Assembly: GCA_963747535.1 (NCBI GenBank)
Contig: CAVVFX010000016.1
Location: 1-64,000 of the forward strand
DNA from: CAVVFX01 sp963747535
GTDB taxonomy: Bacteria > Acidobacteriota > Terriglobia > Bryobacterales > Bryobacteraceae
Length of the DNA stretch: 64,000 bases
Direction: 5' to 3'
Positions 7,652 to 16,412 of this stretch are shown here, in pieces; positions within the stretch are counted from its first letter, which is position 1; every line of letters begins with the position of its first letter. Made by a program: the position numbers and the translations under genes. Below the pieces are notes generated by a model, which was given only the letters and a program-made list of their open reading frames with translations, made no database searches and had not been told where the DNA came from.

Positions 7652-8084
7652 ATGATTCCTCTATCCATCGCACCTAATGCCAGCCGGCGGAACCCCGACG
7701 GCAATCCTGTTCTGCAGGAAAACGATGTTTACGCCGCCATCGGTGAGAATGCTTTCCGGGCTTTGGCGGCTGCATTCTACCGCCAGGTGCCGGAGGACGA
7801 CATTCTCGGACCCATGTACCCTCCCACGGATCTGGCCGGCGCGGAGGAGCGTCTCCGCGAATATCTGATCTACCGTTTTGGCGGCTTGCTTCATCGAAAC
7901 TCGCGGCCATCCCCGACTGCGTATGCGGCACGCGCCGTTTGCCATCGACAAGCGCGCACGGGATCGATGGATTCAAGTCATGACGCGGGCGCTGGAGGAA
8001 GTGTCTCTTCCTCCAGAAGTGGCGCGTCTTCTGCTCGACTTTTTCGCAGCCGCTCCAACCGCCATGGTGAATCGCGCCGATTAG
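7652..8084 (+). pseudogene. Truncated haemoglobin-like globin, frameshifted
   Basis: The first frame (from 7652) reads FRALAAAFYRQVPEDDILGP and RLREYLIYRFGG, the N-terminal half of a group-II truncated haemoglobin. After about 7876 the match continues one frame over with FIETRGHPRLRMRHAPFAID, which includes the proximal histidine, down to a TAG at 8082. Joined, they give a complete globin of about 140 residues. Either two bases were lost (or one gained) near 7880 or the assembly has an indel error. Truncated globins often accompany nif genes, where they could scavenge oxygen or NO; it directly follows the ferritin-like gene. Confidence 0.75.
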
Positions 8085-8101
8085 GCTAGCCAGCGCCGAC
8101 G

Positions 8102-8377
8102 CTCAGAAACATAGTCCTCACCGCACCGTATATGCACGACGGCAGTATTCCGACTCTCGAAGGTGTGCTCGACCACTATGCAGCGGGTGGCAAGGCGGTC
8201 GCATCAGGGCCGCAAGCCGGAAACGGTCATGACAACCCGAACAAAGATCCGCTGATTGGCGGTTTCGTGCTCTCCGTGCAGGATCGCAGCGACCTGATCG
8301 CGTTTCTGCTGTCTTTGACTGACGAAATGGTCATTCACGATCCCTGGTTCGCCAACCCATGGCCGCCGACAAACTAA
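8102..8377 (+). pseudogene. C-terminal remnant of a di-haem cytochrome c peroxidase/MauG-type enzyme
   Basis: Reads LRNIVLTAPYMHDGSIPTLE, then a VLDHYAAGG segment and a QDRSDLIAFLLSLTD ending. This is the highly conserved C-terminus of bacterial di-haem peroxidases, where the Met of the YMHDGS motif lies by the electron-transfer haem. Both CxxCH haem-binding motifs and all the N-terminal 200-300 residues are missing, and a stop precedes the fragment. It is a leftover, not a functional gene. It lies between two other broken genes. Confidence 0.8.
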
Positions 8378-8401
8378 CTTTGCCTCCCGGAGTCGATAAC
8401 T

Positions 8402-9066
8402 ATGCATCTCAAACTTTCGATCCTCTCCTTCGTTCTGCCGATTTCCGTGACGCTTGGGCAGAATCCCGATCACCCCATGAATCACGACCACATGGAACAC
8501 CGCTTCGACCAACCGGAAGAGTTGGCGAAGCGCTTTGACGATCCAGCTCGAGATAGCTGGCAGAAACCCGATCAGGTGATTACCGCGCTCAATCTGAAAG
8601 CCAATCAGGTGGTCGCGGACGTCGGCGCAGGAACCGGGTACTTCACGGTGCGGCTGGCCAAACTGAAATTTACCCCGAAGGTCTATGCCTCGGATATCGA
8701 GCCATCCATGGTCACTTAACGGAGCGTGCAACTAAGGAAGGGCTGAAGAACATCTACCCGGTGCTCGCCGCGGCGGACACGCCGAATCTCCCGGAACCAG
8801 TGGACGTGATTCTCATCGTGGATACCTATCACCACATCGGGGATCGCGAAGCCTATTTCCGTCGCGTGACGAAGTCTCTGAAAACCGGCGGCCGAGTGGC
8901 GATCATCGATTTCCGCGCCGACTCGCCCGAGGGCCCGCCCCCGGAATTCCGCTTCCCGCCGGAACAGTGCATTTCGGAAATGCAACAAGCGGGATTCAAA
9001 CTAGCCGCCCGGTACGATTTTCTTCCACGGCAGCACTTCCTGGTTTTTCAGATCGCGCGTCCGTGA
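8402..9066 (+). pseudogene. Secreted class I SAM-dependent methyltransferase, frameshifted
   Basis: The first part (8402-8719) has a signal peptide, then KRFDDPARDSWQKPDQV and the SAM-binding motif VVADVGAGTGYFTVRLA. It stops right after SDIEPSMVT. The rest continues one frame over from about 8717 (LTERATKEGLKNIYPVLAA) through VDVILIVDTYHHIGDREAYF and SLKTGGRVAIIDF to a TGA at 9064. A single indel near 8716 explains the break. Repaired, it would be about 220 residues of a methyltransferase family common in Acidobacteria. Whether the indel is biological or an assembly fault cannot be told here. Confidence 0.75.
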
Positions 9067-9515
9067 ATCAAACCGGTGGTCGAAAGTTCGCAGCGACAGC
9101 GCGCGAGAAACGCCCATAGAAGCGCGCCGGGCGACGGCCCTACTCGTCCCAGGTTCCGCGACCCACTCGCATGAGCCCTGCACCGGCACTCTAAAACAAG
9201 AGTAATCAGGGATTGTTTCGGGCCGCTGGCGACCACAATGCACGGATAGTTGAGGATCGCTCCGTCTTTATCAATCACACAAGGGCGTTTTGATTGGAGC
9301 TTCTCATGAGTAACCGTCTCGATTGCTTCGATGAGCTTGTCTTTCGTGAGGACTGGACCATCGCCGGAGAACTAGAATTCAAACAGATAGTCGTGCGGTA
9401 ACTTATCCAGGTTCACGACCGCCTTAGCATCCGAATCCGTCCTCAGCACCCACGCAAAGTCATCGGCCTGAACGCCTGACGACAACAAGAGAACCAGTAA
9501 CAGCGCACTTCTCAT
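9048..9515 (-). pseudogene. Small secreted protein gene interrupted by an amber codon
   Basis: From an ATG at 9515 (GAGG upstream) the minus strand encodes a clear signal peptide (MRSALLLVLLLSSGVQA) and an acidic mature part, then a TAG at 9372-9374 after 47 codons. The same frame stays open beyond it for about 108 further codons (KDKLIEAIETVTHEKL, IDKDGAILNYPCIVV). Amino-acid composition remains coding-like for about 70 residues after the stop. No family recognised. A point mutation to TAG, or a sequencing error, is the simplest reading. Confidence 0.5.
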
Positions 9516-9689
9516 TTTCCTCGCCTCAGAAAGTGTGTCGGATCGGCTGGGCGGAAGTGTAGTCTGTCGTGATCGGATAGTTACTCATCACAGTTCACCG
9601 AACCTTCATCCGCAGCTTGAACCATGCAATCGCGCCTCCACCCAGTTTTGGTCACCTACGCTTGTTGTCTCGTCGAGCTTATCGGAGGC

Positions 9690-10168
9690 CGTCGCCAGAT
9701 TGCCACTCCCCGGGGACGGCGCGCGGGCCTCCTCTACGCCGGAACAGAATTTGGTATTTACGTTTCATTCGATAACGGCCGAAACTGGCAGTCGTTCCAG
9801 CAAAGCCTCCTGGTAACGCCGGTGACCGACATCAAGGTCGCGCATAAGGATCTGGTGGTCTCCACCCAGGGGAGGTCCTTCTGGATACTGGACGATTTGA
9901 CGCCGCTGCATCAGTTGAACGAAAAGAGCGCGAGCGCCGGTGCGATCCTGTTTCAGCCGCGCGACGGCATCCGCACGCCGGGTAGAGCGGCGCTGGAGGG
10001 GTTGGGGCCGGGCGTACCTCGCTGAAGTATCCTCGCTCCGGAGCAATGATCGACTATTATCTGGCTGCCGAGCCGCAGGGCGGGATCGCCAGGGAGATCC
10101 TGGACGGGGCGGGGAAGGTGGTCCGCACGCTAGCCAAGTCGTCCGGTTATCCGAAGCGAAGGCGATAG
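9690..10168 (+). pseudogene. C-terminal fragment of a sortilin/BNR-repeat (VPS10-like) secreted protein
   Basis: The first frame gives GLLYAGTEFGIYVSFDNGRN and VTDIKVAHKDLVVSTQGRSF followed by WILDDLTPLHQL, the end of the beta-propeller of large BNR/VPS10-type glycosyl-hydrolase-like proteins common in Acidobacteria. After a shift near 10020 the match resumes in another frame (GAMIDYYLAAEPQGGI, ILDGAGKVVRTL) and ends at TAG 10166. The normal protein has about 1000 residues, so most of it is gone. The end runs into a small tandem repeat (atagtcg three times). Confidence 0.75.
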
Positions 10169-10190
10169 TCGATAGTCGATAGCGCCATGA

Positions 10191-11279
10191 TCACTGCCGT
10201 CCCTCTGGTTCGCGGCGAGCTATTTGTTCTCGCGCCAGGCGAACGGCCTCGTGCAGTTTGGCGGCCAACAGCGATTTGGCCGGTAAAGCCGTCAAATACT
10301 TGGCTACGCGAATTTCACCTTGATTGAGTTGCAGGAGTTCAATTTGCTCTTCGTCCTTGGCACTACAAAGAATTAGGCCGATAGGGGTCTCTTCGTGATC
10401 GGTGCGACGCTCGTGCTGGTCGTGCCAACGAAGGTAGAGCTCCATCTGGCCCTTATAGCCTGCCTCGAAGCGACCGAGTTTCAAGTCGATCGCCACCAGC
10501 CGGCCGAGGCGCCGGTGGTAGAACAGCAGATCGAGGTAAAAATCCTGGTTGCCGATCGTCATCCGCTTCTGACGGGCAATGAATGCGAAATCCGTCCCGA
10601 GTTCGAGGAGGAACCTCTCCAACTCGCGCAAGATTGCCGCTTCGAGATCCCGCTCGCTGTAGGAATCTTTCAGACCAAGGAAATCGAGGAGATAAGGATC
10701 GCGAAAGATGAGTTCGGGTGTCAACCTATCCGCATCCCGAAGCTGTTGGAGGTCCTGCCGAATTGTCTCGTCGGGTAGCCGGGAGATTGCAGTCCGTTCG
10801 AACATCATACTGCGGACGCGGTCGCGGAGCGTGCGGACGCTCCAACGTTCAAGGCGGCACATCTCGGCGTAAAACTGGCGTCCGAGTGCGTTTTCGAGAT
10901 AAAGAATTTCCTTAAAGTGGCTCCAGCCGAGGTGCTGCGCTATAGCGGTTACTTGCGACTGGTCCGGCCACGCCTCGACGAAGCGTATCATGTGGAAGAG
11001 GTTCTGTCGGCTGAAGCCAGCACCGTAGTCGGCCGTCAATTGTCTCGACAGCGTAGAGACAATCTGGTTTCCGTATTCAGCCCGTGCATCTCCCAATATA
11101 TGGTGCCGGATTCGGTTTCCGATTTGCCAGTAAAGTACGACGAGTTCGGCGTTGACGGTTTGCGCGACGCGGAGCCGGGCAGTTTGGATGAGACTCCGAA
11201 GGTCTTCGGCAAGTTCCGCGACGGTGTGGGGAGGCACCGGCAACACACTCTGTTCTTCAGGTTGTTTCGGCTGTTTCAT
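10191..11279 (-). CDS. YhcG-type PDDEXK nuclease domain protein (DUF1016)
   Basis: 362 residues. N-terminal DUF1016_N region (about 20-170: TVNAELVVLYWQIGNRI, YGAGFSRQNLFHMIRF) precedes a C-terminal PDDEXK nuclease fold (about 190-345) with FYLDLLFYHRRLGRLVAIDL and LKLGRFEAGYKGQMELYL; the D and D-x-K residues of the active site are present. Family members (E. coli YhcG) occur near restriction or defence genes and move horizontally; the substrate is not established. It is the only intact gene between 7.7 and 13.2 kb and stands alone amid gene remnants, consistent with an island of transferred DNA. Confidence 0.9.
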   Translation of the reverse strand: MKQPKQPEEQSVLPVPPHTVAELAEDLRSLIQTARLRVAQTVNAELVVLYWQIGNRIRHHILGDARAEYGNQIVSTLSRQLTADYGAGFSRQNLFHMIRFVEAWPDQSQVTAIAQHLGWSHFKEILYLENALGRQFYAEMCRLERWSVRTLRDRVRSMMFERTAISRLPDETIRQDLQQLRDADRLTPELIFRDPYLLDFLGLKDSYSERDLEAAILRELERFLLELGTDFAFIARQKRMTIGNQDFYLDLLFYHRRLGRLVAIDLKLGRFEAGYKGQMELYLRWHDQHERRTDHEETPIGLILCSAKDEEQIELLQLNQGEIRVAKYLTALPAKSLLAAKLHEAVRLAREQIARREPEGRQ

Positions 11280-12520
11280 CGGCCGGTCTCACGTTAGCAT
11301 TATAAATCCGCATTTATCTGCAAACGGGCATCACCCCCCACAGAATCTTAATTTTCGGGAAAGCGTGGAGACACTGTTCAGTGCCAGCGTGCAATAGCGT
11401 GCAGTGGTCTACGGCATCCATGGCAAAATGCAATCGTTCTAAACCGAGAGAGCCTCGTGCCATCTATCATAGAACGGCGCATCGATACGCTTTCGTGGGT
11501 CGGCCGGAATCTCATGCAACTTACCATCTGGGCTGAGTACTGTGCCGCAGCCTGATTTTCGAGCACAACAGACGGAGTTTCAAATATTGCTACTCCCAAA
11601 ACTATTATGGGATACGGGCCCCGTCGTCCCGACGGGATGGCCAGCGAGCGTCGCGCCAGGACATCCTAAATTTCGGCGTCAACGGTTCGACCGCGCGGAC
11701 CTGCCGTGAAGTGTCGGGCAATATCGGGCAACCTTCCCCGTCAACAGTGGCAAACGTGGCGATTATGGCAACCTGGAATCAGCAACTTGCACATTCCAAA
11801 ATCCGAACCTGCGTTCGAATCCCTCCACCCACCCCGATTTAGAATCAACAACATTTAGGCAACACGGCGTTTCGTCGTTGCTTGCCGGTCTCCCGCGGAG
11901 CGAGCAACCACCAATACGACAGCGCGCCGAGAGGCGACCCAATTAACCATACCCCTCCCAGATGCAGCCATTGCAGTTGGCGCATTTCGCGATTCCATTT
12001 ATCGATCGAGTTCTTCGCGGCGTCTGACCTCCAACCACCGTTTGAAGCGCCAGCGTTCACGTGATTTCGAGATTCGTTCAGTTGCTGCCGTAATTCAGAA
12101 AGAGTGGCACTCCGGAGTTCAAGAACTTCGTCCGCACTCCGGCCGTGACGTCACCAGCAAGAGCGCTCGCGCTGAAGCCTTGAGCGATCTCTGCGGGCAA
12201 CTCACTCAATCGCTCGCGGAGCTTCTTATGATAGTAGTCTTCACAGCGCTGGCGTGCCGCGAGTGAGCAAGGCAAGTAACCCATCGAATACGCCACGCGA
12301 CCGCATCGTCAGGCGGGCGAGTGCGCAACCACGGCCGGATATTGCGGTACCAGACTCCTCAAGGAGTAGCGGAGGACGTCTCTGGCGTCGGGAAGACGCG
12401 CGGCGAGTCGATCGCGTTTGCGGGCAGCAGCGTCATGTTTCACTATTAGCAGTGAAACACAAAAAATGAAAAACAGAACGCAATACAAATGTTCAGAAAC
12501 TTTTAGGGAGATTAGGAGAC
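11280..12520. other. Long non-coding or degenerate stretch
   Basis: No gene could be supported here. Short open frames on the minus strand (11845-12060 and 12078-12296) read like fragments of coding sequence, for example RCEDYYHKKLRERLSELPAE, but belong to different frames and no family was recognised. A piece resembling a tRNA T-arm (GCGTTCGAATCCC, 11811-11823) lies without the rest of a tRNA. Confidence 0.5.
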
Positions 12521-12675
12521 CCTCCGCGATCCTCTGCGGCTCGGCGTCTCCGCGGTGGAGTTCAGGCTTCCCGCGTCAGATAAGTAGGAGTTTTCGGAGG
12601 CAAGCAGTCCGGCAATGGGGTGATCTGTGGATTACCGCAGAGGCGCCGAGCCACAGAGAAACCCGCGGAGGAGGT
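12521..12675. repeat. Inverted repeat of the CGCAGAGG family
   Basis: Two arms, 12521-12560 and 12633-12675, are imperfect reverse complements built from CCTCTGCGGCTCGGCG and CGCCGAGCCACAGAG-type units. Similar arms recur at 44255-44340 and 59400-59452. Dispersed palindromic repeat of unknown function. Confidence 0.65.
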
Positions 12676-12789
12676 CGTTGTCCAGGGACCTCTGAAATGA
12701 CAACAGACGAAACCTGGACGTTCCCGCAGGCCGGCAGGACGCTCAATGCGAACAAAAGAGTTAGCCCTACAATTTTGCGCCAGAAAGTA

Positions 12790-13261
12790 GCTAAGCTACG
12801 AGTTGCCATGCGGCAAAGACAAACGGTACCTTCAGCACGGCGCACCTGCGTTGATCGCAGGCGCCTGGACGATGAGCGGACTCTTCACGCATTACTCCGG
12901 TGCACCGTTCAGCATCACATCGTCGGCAACTTCGTGTAATTACCCTGCGAATACGCAGACGGCGAATCAGGTCCTTCCCAACGCAGGAACCGTGGGAAGC
13001 GGTCTCGGCGGCCATCCGAACTTCAATCCGCTGGCCTTCGCGCCAGCTACCACGGCGTCTTTCGGGAATGCGGGTTTCGACACACTTCGCGGACCGGGCA
13101 GAACGAATCTTAATCCGGCGTCGAACTTGTCGAGCCTCCAACTGAATCCGCGTGGGTCGGTGAAGAATCTGAATAGATACGATACGATCACGAGCGTGAA
13201 CCCGCTCGGCCGGCTGATCGATCCAAGGCACTCCCGCTTCGGCCTGCGGATCATGTTCTAA
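12790..13261 (+). pseudogene. C-terminal remnant of a TonB-dependent (Oar-like) receptor
   Basis: In frame to the TAA at 13259 it reads YELPCGKDKRYLQHG, then TMSGLFTHYSGAPFSITSSA, NFNPLAFAPATTASFGNAGF, DTLRGPGRTNLNP and a beta-barrel end HSRFGLRIMF. These are the last strands of the carboxypeptidase-regulatory-domain TonB receptors abundant in Acidobacteria (normally about 1100 residues). About 40 residues between RGPG and NLSSLQLNP are missing relative to what the family would predict, so it is both truncated and internally deleted. The phosphodiesterase gene follows ten bases later. Confidence 0.75.
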
Positions 13262-13271
13262 GCTATCTCAC

Positions 13272-14444
13272 ATGAACAGAATCTTCATTCTCACGGCTAT
13301 TCTGGCCGGTTCGCTTTTCGCGGCGCAACCGCTGGTCGTGATTTCGGTCGATGGCCTGGACAATCGGTACCTTGCCCAAGCCGACCGGATGGGATTGAAG
13401 ATTCCTACGCTTCGAAGACTCATGCGGGAGGGTCAGTATTCGAAAGGTGTCGTGGGCGTGGTGCCGACGATCACCTGGCCCTCTCACACAACCATCCTCA
13501 CGGGCGTCGATCCGGTGGTGCATGGAATCCTCGGCAACTGGCGTCCGCCAGGAGAGAAGTATCTCGATTATTCGCAGATTAAATCGCCCAACCTGATTGG
13601 GGCGGCTCATCAAGCGGGTTTGACGATCGCCGCGATCACGTGGCCTGTTACCGTGAATGCGCCCGCGGATTGGAATCTGCCGGAGTTTTTTGCCCTGCGC
13701 CGCGGCGGTGACATGGATATCCGGTCCATTGAGAGCAAGGCGAATCCGCCGGATCTGGTGACGAAGGTTGCGGCCGATTTCCCCTCGTTCGGCCAGCAGT
13801 GGATGGACGATCGTATTCGGACCATGGCCGCGCTGTGGATCCTGCGGCACGAGAAGCCGGGACTGATGCTGTTGCACCTGGTCGATCTCGATTCCGAAGA
13901 GCACGATAACGCGCCGTTCACTCGCGAGTCGTATGCCACGTTGGAGCATACCGACGAATTGATCGGACAGATCGTAGCGGCTTTGCCAGCGGGGACGGCA
14001 GTTGCGGTGGTGTCGGATCACGGCTTCGAGCGTGTGGACAAAATCGTGAACGTGAAGTCGGTGGTTCCGGAGGTCATACAGATGGGCTCGATCCTGCTCG
14101 CGTCCGACGAGACAACGGCCGCCCAACTGCGCGAACTCAAGAAGGATCCGAAGTATGGCATCGGACGCGAGATTTCGAAGGAGGAGTTCGCGCAGTTTCC
14201 TTCGGCTCTCAACCGGAATCCCGCGGCTGTGTTCGACTCGGCCGAGGGCGTGATGTTCGGAAATACCAAGGACGGCGGGTTGACCGGCAAACCGGCCGAG
14301 ATTGGCAATCACGGGCACTGGCCAATGCGGTACCGGTCGGTTTACGTGCTATGGGGACGCGGTATCTCTCCGCAGGTTCTGCCGGAGTTTTCGATCCGGG
14401 AGATTGCCGGCCGCCTCGCCAAAGTATTGGGGATCGCATTCTGA
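13272..14444 (+). CDS. Secreted alkaline-phosphatase-superfamily phosphodiesterase/nucleotide pyrophosphatase
   Basis: 390 residues with a signal peptide ending near LAGSLFAAQ. Type I phosphodiesterase/nucleotide pyrophosphatase (ENPP-like) fold: metal ligands in VVISVDGLD, the nucleophile threonine in PTITWPSHTTILTG, and further ligands in VDLDSEEHD, VSDHGF and NHGHWPM. Such enzymes hydrolyse phosphodiester or pyrophosphate bonds in the periplasm; the substrate is unknown. The ATG at 13272 has only a weak ribosome-binding site but fits the signal peptide. It may once have been downstream of the TonB receptor whose tail precedes it. Confidence 0.9.
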   Translation: MNRIFILTAILAGSLFAAQPLVVISVDGLDNRYLAQADRMGLKIPTLRRLMREGQYSKGVVGVVPTITWPSHTTILTGVDPVVHGILGNWRPPGEKYLDYSQIKSPNLIGAAHQAGLTIAAITWPVTVNAPADWNLPEFFALRRGGDMDIRSIESKANPPDLVTKVAADFPSFGQQWMDDRIRTMAALWILRHEKPGLMLLHLVDLDSEEHDNAPFTRESYATLEHTDELIGQIVAALPAGTAVAVVSDHGFERVDKIVNVKSVVPEVIQMGSILLASDETTAAQLRELKKDPKYGIGREISKEEFAQFPSALNRNPAAVFDSAEGVMFGNTKDGGLTGKPAEIGNHGHWPMRYRSVYVLWGRGISPQVLPEFSIREIAGRLAKVLGIAF

Positions 14445-14576
14445 CGTCTGCCGGTGCAGGCAACCAGCGCAGTTCAACCTTGCTGCTTCGGCGTCCGCCT
14501 CAGTTCCTCAGCGGCCCTCAGCGCGCACAGGAGCCTCGTTCGGTGGCGCTAAGATTGCAGATATTGATGGAGTCAG

Positions 14577-16160
14577 ATGAAACTGGGAATCGATTTTGGT
14601 ACCACCCGTATCGTGGCTGCGGCGGCAGACCGCGGAAACTACCCGCTGGTCAGCTTCGAATCACCCGACGGGCAGACGCGGGACTGGTTCCCTCCACTGG
14701 TGGCGATCCACGGTAACGAACGCCGGTTCGGCTGGAGCGCGTGGGCAGTGCAGGGAGATCGTGACTGGACGGTATTGCGCTCGCTTAAGCGGTTGCTAAA
14801 ACACGCTGGCCCGGCTACCCAACTGGAACTTACCGGCTGCACGGTATCGGTGATGGAGTTGGTAACGGAACTGCTGTCTGCGTTCCGCCAGCAGTTGCGA
14901 CAGGCTTCCACCCTCACGCTCGATCGTGGCGAGTCCCTTGATGTCATGGTGGGTGTGCCGGCCAATGCCAACAGCAACCAGCGATTTTTGACTGCGGAAG
15001 CCTTCCGCGCGGCCGGCTTTCATGTACTGGGAATGCTCAACGAGCCCTCGGCGGCGAGTGTGGAATTCGGCCATCGCGAGCGCGTCCAGCGCAGGGGTCA
15101 ACCCCAACGATCGCTGCTGGTGTACGACTTGGGTGGCGGGACCTTCGACACCTCGCTGGTTGAAATGGAGGATGACACCCACATCGTGGTGGCCAGCGCC
15201 GGTCTTGCGGATCTGGGCGGCGACGATTTCGACGAAATCCTGGCCAATCTGGCGCTGGTGACCGCGGGCCGAGCCGGCGAACGCGAATCGCTCTCTGACG
15301 CCGAGTCTTTCCGCCTGCTGGAGGAGTGCCGCGAGCGGAAGGAGTCGCTCAACCCCAATACGCGCCGCATTGTGGTGGACCTGGACCGCGTGCGCGAAGG
15401 CTGGGGCGAGGTTTCGATTGCCGTGGCGCCGTACTACGAGCGCTGCCGCCCACTGGTGGAGCGGACGGCGGAGGTCTTGGAGGAAATGCTTGCGGCGCAT
15501 CCCGGTCGGTCTATCGAAACTCTCTACGTTACCGGCGGCGGTTCCGAACTTCCGGCAGTGGCGCGCGTGCTCAAGGAGACGTTCGGGCGGGCGGTGAAGC
15601 GCTCCGCGTACATGCGGTCGGCCACTGCAATCGGCCTCGCCATCAGCGCCGATAACAGCTCCGGATATGTGCTGCGTGACCGCTTCGCGCGTCATTTCGG
15701 CGTGTGGCGCGAGGCCGACCACGGCCGCGATGTGACGTTCGATCTGCTCTTCCCGCGCGGCCTGGAGTTGCCGCGGCGCGGCGCCCCGCCGCTGCGGGTG
15801 GCGCGCCGCTATCGGCCAGTCCACAACATCGGCCACTTCCGCTACGTCGAGGCGGCTCGCATCGGAGAAGACGGCCAGCCCTCCGGCGACCTCACGTTAT
15901 GGGATGACATCCAGTTTCCCTTCGACCCGGATTTGCATGGCACGGCCGATCTGAGCCTGGTCGACGTGAGCCGCCAGGGCGAATTCTGCGACGTGGAAGA
16001 GGAATACTTGTGCGATGCCAGCGGTATGGTTAAGGTGACGATCTGGAACCGCTCGGCAGCCTACCGGCGCGAGTACACCCTCGGCCGGTGGTCGAACTCG
16101 GCGCCGCGGACCGACGAGTCGATCGGTGCGAGGCGCGGCTGGGGACAGCGCCACCGCTGA
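14577..16160 (+). CDS. Hsp70-like ATPase (DnaK/HscA-related, divergent)
   Basis: 527 residues. The actin-like ATPase domain (about 1-370) has the phosphate loops LGIDFGTTRIVA and LLVYDLGGGTFDTSLVEM, the adenosine motif LYVTGGGSELPAVARVL and the NEPSAASVEFG helix. The C-terminal part (about 380-500) is shorter and unlike the DnaK peptide-binding domain, so this is a stand-alone Hsp70-like protein, not the housekeeping chaperone. GGAG lies before the ATG. No DnaJ or GrpE gene is near. The last 20 residues are basic and low in complexity. Function beyond ATP-dependent chaperone-like activity cannot be assigned. Confidence 0.9.
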   Translation: MKLGIDFGTTRIVAAAADRGNYPLVSFESPDGQTRDWFPPLVAIHGNERRFGWSAWAVQGDRDWTVLRSLKRLLKHAGPATQLELTGCTVSVMELVTELLSAFRQQLRQASTLTLDRGESLDVMVGVPANANSNQRFLTAEAFRAAGFHVLGMLNEPSAASVEFGHRERVQRRGQPQRSLLVYDLGGGTFDTSLVEMEDDTHIVVASAGLADLGGDDFDEILANLALVTAGRAGERESLSDAESFRLLEECRERKESLNPNTRRIVVDLDRVREGWGEVSIAVAPYYERCRPLVERTAEVLEEMLAAHPGRSIETLYVTGGGSELPAVARVLKETFGRAVKRSAYMRSATAIGLAISADNSSGYVLRDRFARHFGVWREADHGRDVTFDLLFPRGLELPRRGAPPLRVARRYRPVHNIGHFRYVEAARIGEDGQPSGDLTLWDDIQFPFDPDLHGTADLSLVDVSRQGEFCDVEEEYLCDASGMVKVTIWNRSAAYRREYTLGRWSNSAPRTDESIGARRGWGQRHR

Positions 16161-16177
16161 TTGTCGCCGCGGAGGGG

Positions 16178-16287
16178 CTAGTTCTAAGTTGCGAAAGTTC
16201 GCGCAACCACTCCCTTAAAGGTCGCGGCTCGGAGCCGCGCGCGTAAGCAAATGGTACTGTACGCCAATTTCTGCAAGTTGGTACTAG
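16178..16287 (+). repeat. MITE-like repeat, copy 1
   Basis: About 110 bases from CTAG to CTAG. Terminal inverted repeats are TTCTAAGTTGCGAAAGTT and the reverse of ATTTCTGCAAGTTGGTA; the GC-rich centre contains GAGCCGCGCGCGTAAGC. One of five related copies in the window, here in the forward orientation behind the Hsp70-like gene. Confidence 0.85.
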
Positions 16288-16412
16288 ATATATTCGTCCG
16301 CAGCCCATCAAAAGAAAGCCTGAAAGAGGGAGACAGGTCTAGCCGCTTTCCAGGGTGATCGCCGGATTTATACCGTGGGGCAGTCGTGTCTCTACACCCG
16401 TAGCGTTTGCAG

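Noticed and set aside
8402..8719. Short secreted methyltransferase ending at 8719 as a complete gene
   Set aside because: The remaining half of the fold continues in the next frame, so it is one broken gene.
10166..10184. Three tandem copies of a seven-base unit (atagtcg) as a CRISPR or VNTR
   Set aside because: Too short and few to be either; no spacer structure anywhere in the window.
11806..11834. Sequence like a tRNA or tmRNA 3' end (GCGTTCGAATCCCTCCACCC)
   Set aside because: No matching acceptor strand, D-arm or anticodon arm could be found upstream; may be chance or an old integration scar.
13263..14318. Open frame of 351 codons on the minus strand opposite the phosphodiesterase gene
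   Set aside because: Composition is that of an antisense shadow; the plus strand has a signal peptide and all metal-binding motifs.
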